A stretch of 32,223 bases of DNA from Planctomycetaceae bacterium (GTDB lineage Bacteria > Planctomycetota > Planctomycetia > Pirellulales > Pirellulaceae), in contig PBOG01000010.1 in NCBI GenBank assembly GCA_002724245.1, positions 1-32,223 of the forward strand, read 5' to 3'. A program made the translations under genes and the position numbers. The notes beneath the pieces are model-generated. The model did not search any database. It was not told the origin of the DNA and saw nothing but the letters and a program-made list of their open reading frames with translations. Within the stretch, counting starts at the first letter, position 1; each line of letters begins with the position of its first letter. Positions 26,401 to 32,223 of this stretch are shown piece by piece.

Positions 26401-27447
26401 TCATTCATCTTTCTGTAGTGGCTCTGACTTCGACCATTTCGTGATTTTTTCTTCAGCCGTGGGCTCCCGCAACGGACGGACAATACGAAAACCAACATGC
26501 AGTGCATCTGTGTGGTACCAGATGCTTTGCGGCAGCTGAGGATCCTGCTCCTTCCACTCTTCGGTAGAACCGACCCGGGCCGCAGACCTCAATACTGGAG
26601 AATCATCATCCCACGAACCACCGCGGACAATCCGGGGATAGAGGGTGAGGGGAATGACGAGTGGATCCTTTGCCGCATGCTGGCGGTAGCCGTTGGGCAG
26701 ATACTGATCGAGCACCCACTCAGCAACATTGCCGTGCATGTCGAACAGACCCCAGGGGTTCGGCTTCTTGCCTCCTACCTTGTGGTATCTTTCATCACTG
26801 TTGTCGTAGTACCAGGCAAAGTCGCCGAGGCGGTCTGGTTCGTCGCCAAAGTGATACGCAGTCTGAGTGCCCGCGCGACAAGCGTATTCCCACTCCGCTT
26901 CCGAAGGCAAACGATAGTAACGACCCGTCTTGGCAGACAACCATTGGCAAAAAACCCGGGCCGCATGTTGCGTCATACAGATCGCCGGAAAACGCCGTTT
27001 GCCCATCCCGAACGACATATCGGTGTACGGTTCAGTGGGTTGTGTCAACTGATACTTGTCGGCAAGTTTATCGCGCTGATTCGGCTTCAAACCGAGTACC
27101 TTACGCTTCAAAATGTCGGTGTCGGACATCCACACTTCGTAGGCGTCCCAGGTAATTTCGTATTTGCCCATCCAGAACGGCGCCACGGTTACCTGGTGCT
27201 GGGGCCCTTCGTCTGCCTGGCGATTGGATTCCGCCGGGGAACTGCCCATGCGAAAAGTACCACCCGGAATCGGCACCATGGGAATCTTCGCACGGGCGTG
27301 CTCGATACGTTCCTGGTATGGTTTCATCTCAGCTTGCGTCGTGGCCTGCGAATCCTTCACAGGAAGTGGATCCGGATGCTCGGCCCCCATGGCAGAAACC
27401 AAGCCCCACCCAGCCCACACACATAATCCTGCGACGCGCATGCCCAT
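26401..27447 (-). CDS. SUMF1 / formylglycine-generating-enzyme-like protein, without the Cys pair
   Basis: The protein has 348 residues from the ATG at 27447, chosen for the AAAGGTG 11 bases upstream and because a signal peptide ([20 protein letters not shown]) begins there. An upstream in-frame start at 27543 is open but unlikely. The family body is complete: [78 protein letters not shown] and [10 protein letters not shown]. True sulfatase-activating enzymes have a Cys (often two) in the segment after RGGSW. Here that segment is Asp-rich with no Cys. It is therefore a SUMF1-fold protein of other function, probably periplasmic. Confidence 0.88.
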   Translation of the reverse strand: MGMRVAGLCVWAGWGLVSAMGAEHPDPLPVKDSQATTQAEMKPYQERIEHARAKIPMVPIPGGTFRMGSSPAESNRQADEGPQHQVTVAPFWMGKYEITWDAYEVWMSDTDILKRKVLGLKPNQRDKLADKYQLTQPTEPYTDMSFGMGKRRFPAICMTQHAARVFCQWLSAKTGRYYRLPSEAEWEYACRAGTQTAYHFGDEPDRLGDFAWYYDNSDERYHKVGGKKPNPWGLFDMHGNVAEWVLDQYLPNGYRQHAAKDPLVIPLTLYPRIVRGGSWDDDSPVLRSAARVGSTEEWKEQDPQLPQSIWYHTDALHVGFRIVRPLREPTAEEKITKWSKSEPLQKDE

Positions 27448-27762
27448 GCTTGACAGATCACCTTTAAAGACAGTTAAAACAAAACTTCGCATCGGTAGAC
27501 TCCCGGGTCCGCTGGCGATCTGTATAGGATCGGTCGCAGCCACGGGAACCGCAAGCCCGCATCAAGTCCTGCGGGACAAATCTCCACACATTCTCGATCG
27601 CCGCAGCGCTGCCAGAGAAACTTGCAGTGGGCGGGCAGCGGTATCCCAAGATACGCTACGGGAGCTGTCACGGGGTCCGAAACAGCTAGACCCGCTACGT
27701 AGAACGCCGATAATCCACGGTTGCCAGACTGGTCCTGAAAGAACAGGTTTGGGAGGAACACA
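27448..27762. other. Intergenic divergent region (315 bases)
   Basis: This stretch separates the divergent SUMF1-like and sugar-isomerase genes and must hold both promoters. No convincing -35/-10 pair was found. A 7-bp inverted repeat (CGCTGCC at 27607-27613, GGCAGCG at 27634-27640) with a long loop is present, and a palindrome GCAGCGCTGC at 27604-27613 overlaps it. No coding frame of protein-like composition was seen. Confidence 0.5.
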
Positions 27763-28695
27763 ATGCAACTCGGTTTTGTGAGTGCCATCTTGCCCGAACT
27801 CTCGTTGGAATCGGTGCTGGCAACCGCGGCAGAGATTGGCTATGAGTGCGTGGAACTCATGTGCTGGCCCGCAGAAAAAGCAGATCGTCGCTACGCCGGA
27901 GTCCGGCACCTGGAAGTCGAGCACTTCGATGACGAGGCGGCGCGCCATGTCAATGCACTGGTCGCCCGCCACGGCGTGTCGATTAGCGGGCTCGGTTATT
28001 ACCCTAATCTGCTCTCTGCCAACCGTGCCGATGCCGAGCGGTTTCGTCAGCATCTGCGCAAAGTGATCGAGGCTGCCGCTCTGCTGGGAGTCGGCCAGGT
28101 CAACACTTTCGCCGGACGAGATCCGGCTCGTTCGGTCGCAGACAATTGGCCTCGTTTTCTGGAAATCTGGGGACCACTCGTCGAACACGCCACCACCTGT
28201 AACGTACGAATCGGAATCGAAAACTGTCCGATGCTCTTTACCGAAGATGAATGGCCTGGTGGAAAGAACCTGGCGTCCAGTCCTGCGATCTGGCGGCGCA
28301 TGTTTGACGATTTGCCTGGCGACCACTTCGGCCTGAACTACGATCCGTCCCATCTGGTATGGCAACAAATGGACTATTTGCAACCACTCGAAGACTTCGC
28401 CGATCGGATCTTCCATGTCCACGCCAAAGATGTACGCGTCGATGTCCGCCGCCGAAACCAGGTGGGAATTCTCGCGTACCCACTGGAATACCACGTACCC
28501 AAACTGCCCGGTCTGGGAGACATCCATTGGGGTCAGTTCTTCTCGGTATTGGGAGATACTGGCTACCAGGGTCCCGTCTGCGTCGAAGTGGAAGATCGTG
28601 TTTACGAAAATTCGCTGGCGACCCGGCATCAAGCGCTGCAACAGTCTTGCGACTATTTGCGCCAATTTGTGCCGCGGCCAGAAGAACAGCCGTGA
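27763..28695 (+). CDS. Sugar phosphate isomerase/epimerase-like TIM barrel (AP endonuclease 2 family)
   Basis: This 310-residue protein has the AP-endonuclease-2/xylose-isomerase-like barrel. Metal-site residues can be placed: E153 in IGIENCP, D194 and H197 in YDPSHLVW, H218 and H220 in IFHVHAKD, and E275/E277 in CVEVED. These match the Glu-Asp-His-His-Glu pattern of divalent-metal isomerases. A strong GGGAGGA sits 5 bases before the ATG. It opens divergently from the SUMF1-like gene and ends 32 bases from the convergent rlmN gene. It is a probable cytosolic isomerase or epimerase of a ketose or inosose; the substrate is not readable. Confidence 0.93.
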   Translation: MQLGFVSAILPELSLESVLATAAEIGYECVELMCWPAEKADRRYAGVRHLEVEHFDDEAARHVNALVARHGVSISGLGYYPNLLSANRADAERFRQHLRKVIEAAALLGVGQVNTFAGRDPARSVADNWPRFLEIWGPLVEHATTCNVRIGIENCPMLFTEDEWPGGKNLASSPAIWRRMFDDLPGDHFGLNYDPSHLVWQQMDYLQPLEDFADRIFHVHAKDVRVDVRRRNQVGILAYPLEYHVPKLPGLGDIHWGQFFSVLGDTGYQGPVCVEVEDRVYENSLATRHQALQQSCDYLRQFVPRPEEQP

Positions 28696-28727
28696 CTCGC
28701 TGCCACACTGCGGCAGGCGACTTGCTC

Positions 28728-29843
28728 TCACTCGTTTTGAACCGCCGCTAACTGGCCACAAGCCGCGGCGATGTCGCGCCCTTGTGAATAGCGAATCGTC
28801 ACGGTGAATCCGTGATCCCGAAGTCGAGACCCAAATGCCTCACGTTGCGAGCGCGGCGTGGCGGACAGGTAAGGCGCCGAGGCGATGGTGTTGTAAGGAA
28901 TCAAGTTGATATGAACCGGCAAGCCCGTCAGAAACCCGGCAAGCGCATCCGCCTGATCGAGGTGATCGTTCGTATCGCGCAGCAACAGATACTCGATGAG
29001 CATTGCCGGGGCCGGGCGGTCCGCGATCTGTTCCATCGTTTGCCGCAATACCGGCAACGGATAACGCCGGGCGATAGGGATCAACGACTCCCGCAAACGC
29101 TGATCGACCGAGTGCAAACTGATCGCCAGAGGTGAACGTGGGAAGCGACACGACCAGCGGAGCATCGCCGCGGGAATCCCCACCGTGGAAACCATGGTAC
29201 GGCGGGCAGAAAGCCCGAACCAGTTTTCGCTGTGTAACATCCGGGTCGCCCGTTCCACCTGACTCTCGTTGTGAAAGGGCTCTCCCATGCCCATAAAGAC
29301 CACATTGCGGACGCGACGCTTTTCCGCGATCAGCAGCTGGTTCGCCTGCGCGACCTGGTCAACGATTTCGCTGGCAGCAAGGTTGGTCACCGGACGCAGG
29401 TAGCCGGTGGCGCAAAACTGGCAACTCACAGCACACCCCACCTGACTGCTGACACAAATTGTCGTCCGCCCTCGAGGGGCCCGCAGAATGACCGTTTCCA
29501 CCAACTCCCCCGCAGGGGTCCGAAACAGCAAACGTGTCGCGCCATCAGTCCCCGAATCAACCCGCGTGACCAGCTTGAGACAATCCAAGGCGATCGACTG
29601 TCGAAACGCAGCACGATCAGGCGGGAGCAATTCCTGGTAGGCCTCCGCCTGTGACCGACCACCCCGAAAATACTGGTAACGCAAACGTTTCAGGCAATGT
29701 GGGTCCATACGCCGCTGGCGTCGAACCTGTTCAACGGCCGCAGAATCATAAATCGTATCAACCCGATTTTCGGTGCGGTGGTGTTCCGCTGGGTCTTCGT
29801 CGGTGTCGTGGTTGGTGCTGTGATTACTGTCCACGGATTCCAC
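28728..29843 (-). CDS. rlmN: 23S rRNA (adenine-C2)-methyltransferase, radical SAM
   Basis: This 371-residue protein has the radical-SAM motif C137-AVS-C141-QF-C144 (C-x3-C-x2-C), VVFMGMGEPFHN near 181-192, MVSTVGIP, and the C-terminal Cys C362 in AAACGQL that forms the methyl-transfer intermediate. RlmN methylates A2503 of 23S rRNA and A37 of some tRNAs; the related Cfr methylates C8. The two cannot be separated by eye. RlmN is the default. The start is uncertain: a GTG at 29843 is used, but the first about 28 residues are acidic and His-rich and may lie upstream of the true start. The family-like part begins near DTIYDSAAVEQVRRQRRMD. Confidence 0.9.
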   Translation of the reverse strand: MESVDSNHSTNHDTDEDPAEHHRTENRVDTIYDSAAVEQVRRQRRMDPHCLKRLRYQYFRGGRSQAEAYQELLPPDRAAFRQSIALDCLKLVTRVDSGTDGATRLLFRTPAGELVETVILRAPRGRTTICVSSQVGCAVSCQFCATGYLRPVTNLAASEIVDQVAQANQLLIAEKRRVRNVVFMGMGEPFHNESQVERATRMLHSENWFGLSARRTMVSTVGIPAAMLRWSCRFPRSPLAISLHSVDQRLRESLIPIARRYPLPVLRQTMEQIADRPAPAMLIEYLLLRDTNDHLDQADALAGFLTGLPVHINLIPYNTIASAPYLSATPRSQREAFGSRLRDHGFTVTIRYSQGRDIAAACGQLAAVQNE

Positions 29844-30124
29844 TTCAACAGCGGGAACAGCCGCTCGAGATCGAATGGGGGGCGGCGATAGATACAGGTT
29901 CCGACGACGACGGGGCTGACAGCTGGGTGATGCTGCGCGCAGGCGACAGGCGATGCCATAATATAGGGCAATTCACGCCCGCCCGCCGCAGACAAATCCG
30001 CACTCACAGACAGCTGACAGATGCGGTAAACTAAAAGTGTCCACGCACCGGTGGGCTCGGCATCTCGACCTCGGCATTTCAGCCAGGTTCGAAGTTGAAT
30101 CCGTGTCGCAAGGAGAATGGGACG

Positions 30125-31480
30125 ATGCTGGAAATCGGCAGCTTGCAAACGCGAGATTGTACGGGGACGTCCAGGCGTTGCTTTCTCAAAGCAGGCATGA
30201 CCCTGCCATTTCTGCCAGGCCTGTTGCAAACGAGCGCGGTCTTCGGAGCGGAACCGGCAAAAGCCAAGTCAGTGATGCTTGTCTGGCTGAATGGTGGTCC
30301 CAGCCATCTGGATCTGTTCGATCCAAAACCGCTGGCTCCGGACCAGTTTCGCGGTCCCTTCGGCACCATTGCCACGCGCACCAGCGGACTGCGTTTCACT
30401 GAATTGCTCCCCAAACTGGCCATGCGGAGCGACAAGTTCTCGGTGGTGCGTACCAACATCAACCACCATGGTGGTCATCGACAAGCGGGATCCATTGGCA
30501 TGTCCGGTTACGTGGCCACAGACGGTGGTGAGCCGAATGGATCCGCTGAAGGCTATCAACCTAGTTTCGGATCCATTCTCGGGCGACACCGTGGACACCA
30601 GGACCTGCCGGGCTTCATTTCCCTGACGAAGGGTCCGATTGGGGATCTCGACGGTCCAATGCTGGGACAGGGAGGTGGGTCCTGGGGAAAACGTTATGAC
30701 CCGTTTCTGATCAGCTGCAACTCTGCCGGCCGCGTTTCCATTCCCAACTTGAAGCTTCTCGATGGGCTATCACCCGAACGGCTCTCATCACGACGACTGG
30801 TACTGCGCGAACTGGACCGCTACCGCAGCGCTCTCGATACCGCAGATGCACAAAAATGGGGAACCATCTATCAGCAAGCTTACGATTTACTAACTTCGCT
30901 GGGACGCGAAAGCGTACTTGATTTGTCACGTGAAACCACGCAGACGCGGGATGCCTACGGGCACACCACATTCGGTCAAACGGCCCTGTTAGGCCGGCGG
31001 CTGGTGGAAGCCGGCGTCCCCTTCGTGCAGGTGAACTGGAGCCAGGTGGTGGAAGTCCTGTTTCCCAACAGTGATTTTGGCTGGGATACCCATTCGGACA
31101 ACTTCGGACTACTGGCAGAATTGCATGGACCGCTGTTAGACCGCACACTTTCGGCGCTGCTGGATGACCTGGAACAACGTGGCTTGTTGGAGACGACCCT
31201 GGTCGTCACCATGGGCGAATTTGGTCGTACTCCGCGAATCAACAATATCGGATCACGTGACCATTGGCAGCACTGTTACTTTTCCGTCTGGGCCGGCGGT
31301 GGAATCCAGCCGGGACGTGTCATTGGTGAAAGCGACCCCCGTGGCGAACATCCCCTGATCGATCCCATCTCACCTGAGATGGTCGGCACAACCATGCTCG
31401 AACTGGCTGGCGTGAATCAGGCAGCCAGAGCGGAATGGGGAGTCCTGGAAAACGGTCAGCTGATTGAAGCGCTGTTGTAA
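30125..31480 (+). CDS. DUF1501 protein with twin-arginine-like leader (second copy)
   Basis: The protein has 451 residues from the ATG at 30125; AGGAG at 30110-30114 precedes it. The N-terminal TSRRCFLKAGMTLPFLPGLLQTSAVFGAE carries a twin-arginine leader. The family body is VMLVWLNGGPSHLDLFDPKP, AGVPFVQVNWSQ and LVVTMGEFGRTPRINNIGSRDHW. It differs clearly from the first DUF1501 gene at 20393-21730, so this is not a recent duplicate. A PD40/TolB-like gene follows six bases later, so the two may share an operon. No DUF1549/DUF1553 partner is visible. Confidence 0.9.
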   Translation: MLEIGSLQTRDCTGTSRRCFLKAGMTLPFLPGLLQTSAVFGAEPAKAKSVMLVWLNGGPSHLDLFDPKPLAPDQFRGPFGTIATRTSGLRFTELLPKLAMRSDKFSVVRTNINHHGGHRQAGSIGMSGYVATDGGEPNGSAEGYQPSFGSILGRHRGHQDLPGFISLTKGPIGDLDGPMLGQGGGSWGKRYDPFLISCNSAGRVSIPNLKLLDGLSPERLSSRRLVLRELDRYRSALDTADAQKWGTIYQQAYDLLTSLGRESVLDLSRETTQTRDAYGHTTFGQTALLGRRLVEAGVPFVQVNWSQVVEVLFPNSDFGWDTHSDNFGLLAELHGPLLDRTLSALLDDLEQRGLLETTLVVTMGEFGRTPRINNIGSRDHWQHCYFSVWAGGGIQPGRVIGESDPRGEHPLIDPISPEMVGTTMLELAGVNQAARAEWGVLENGQLIEALL

Positions 31481-31486
31481 AGCGAG

Positions 31487-32223
31487 ATGACGATGGTAAA
31501 CACAAGCGAGCCGCTGAGGTGGTTGCCCACAACGCCCCTGGCCGTACTCTTACTGACCGGTAACCTGTTGGCCGCGGAGATTGGCCAACAACTCACCCAC
31601 GATGGCAAACAGAAATTCGCGCCAGTCTTCGTAGACGAGGGGCAGGCGGTCGTCTATTCCGTCCTGCAACGCGCCCAACGCGTGGTGCTCCAGCGGCTGC
31701 AGCTGGCCGATGGGTCCCAGCAACTGGTCTTGCCGGAAGGCAATGCCTCCCAGTTCGACGTAGACTATTCTCACGATGGCCGGTTGCTGTGTTACGCCAA
31801 ATCCGATTTCGACCGTCAACTCAAACTGGTAATCCTCAATATCCAGGACCAGCGCGAGTTCATTTTTTCGCCATCCGGGACCCAACGCAGCACCGTGCGG
31901 ACACCACGTTTCCTGCCCGGAACCGGTGGAGTTATTTTTACGGTCAACGGAACCCGCGGTCAGCAAATTGTGGCCGTCGACCTGGAAGCCAGGAACCCTA
32001 AAGAATTGACGACTTCCAATGGCGCCAACGGCTGGCCGGCGATCTCTCCTGATGGGGAACAGATCGTTTTCAGCTCCAGCCGAAAAGGCGCCTTTAACTT
32101 GTACGTGATGCAACGGGATGGCACTCGTGTGCGACGCTTGACGGAGAGCCCTACCAGCGACTTGCACGCTTCCTGGTCACCAGATGGAAAGCGTATTGCT
32201 TTTACCAGTACCCGCGACGGCAA
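31487..32223 (+). CDS. TolB-like PD40 beta-propeller protein, N-terminal part (cut by window end)
   Basis: An ATG at 31487, six bases after the DUF1501 stop, opens a frame that runs to the window edge (245 codons). The start has a short hydrophobic segment (LAVLLLTGNLLAAE, about 18-31), likely a signal peptide. Then come PD40-type blade repeats: DYSHDGRLLCYAKSD, AISPDGEQIVFSSSRKGAFNLYVM and ASWSPDGKRIAFTSTRDG, the last matching the TolB/WD40-like 'SPDGK-I-F-S' consensus. It is probably a periplasmic or secreted beta-propeller. The C-terminal half, and any enzyme domain there, lies outside the window. Confidence 0.88.
   Translation, partial: MTMVNTSEPLRWLPTTPLAVLLLTGNLLAAEIGQQLTHDGKQKFAPVFVDEGQAVVYSVLQRAQRVVLQRLQLADGSQQLVLPEGNASQFDVDYSHDGRLLCYAKSDFDRQLKLVILNIQDQREFIFSPSGTQRSTVRTPRFLPGTGGVIFTVNGTRGQQIVAVDLEARNPKELTTSNGANGWPAISPDGEQIVFSSSRKGAFNLYVMQRDGTRVRRLTESPTSDLHASWSPDGKRIAFTSTRDG

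Overview
The window looks like part of a planctomycete chromosome (Planctomycetota, most likely a marine Pirellulales-type lineage). This rests on gene content: two DUF1501 proteins with twin-arginine leaders, a Gfo/Idh/MocA oxidoreductase with a twin-arginine leader, a sulfatase-modifying-factor-like protein, an AP-endonuclease-2-type sugar isomerase, enolase-superfamily enzymes, a PD40/TolB-like protein, and a probable selenoprotein of the ArsC/Spx type. Assignment to a genus is not possible from the sequence alone. No tRNA, rRNA, CRISPR array, transposase or phage gene was seen.

Layout. 1-6966 (+): a tightly overlapping Mrp-type cation/proton antiporter operon, entered inside mrpF: mrpF', mrpG, a free-standing MbhD/MbhE-like subunit, mrpB, mrpC, and three NuoL/M/N-type antiporter subunits, with an 83-residue two-helix membrane protein between the second and third. 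7055-8089 (-): a secreted CBM9-like protein whose 3' end runs into an about 80% GC block of hairpins. 8334-9464 (+): an enolase-superfamily enzyme with altered active-site residues. 9650-9997 (+): the most interesting gene, a small thioredoxin-fold protein readable only if an in-frame TGA is selenocysteine, with a SECIS-like hairpin just downstream. 10050-12241 (-): a sodium:solute symporter and a partner membrane protein. 12406-15865 (-): succinate dehydrogenase sdhC-sdhA-sdhB. 16051-21730 (-): a run of five genes: DUF1501, an EF-hand/carboxypeptidase-regulatory-like protein, a Rieske fusion protein, a 102-residue protein and a glutamine-amidotransferase-like protein. 21961-24711 (+): a mandelate-racemase-subgroup enzyme and a carotenoid-isomerase/phytoene-desaturase-like flavoprotein. 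24816-27447 (-): Gfo/Idh/MocA oxidoreductase and a SUMF1-like protein. 27763-28695 (+): sugar isomerase. 28728-29843 (-): rlmN. 30125-32223 (+): a second DUF1501 gene and the start of a TolB-like beta-propeller gene, cut by the window end.

How they fit together. The Mrp complex, the sodium symporter and a diheme-type succinate dehydrogenase describe an aerobic or facultative membrane bioenergetics that uses sodium, as expected in seawater. The enolase-superfamily enzymes, Gfo/Idh/MocA protein, TIM-barrel isomerase and CBM9 protein suggest breakdown of unusual sugars or sugar acids. Substrates cannot be read from the sequence.
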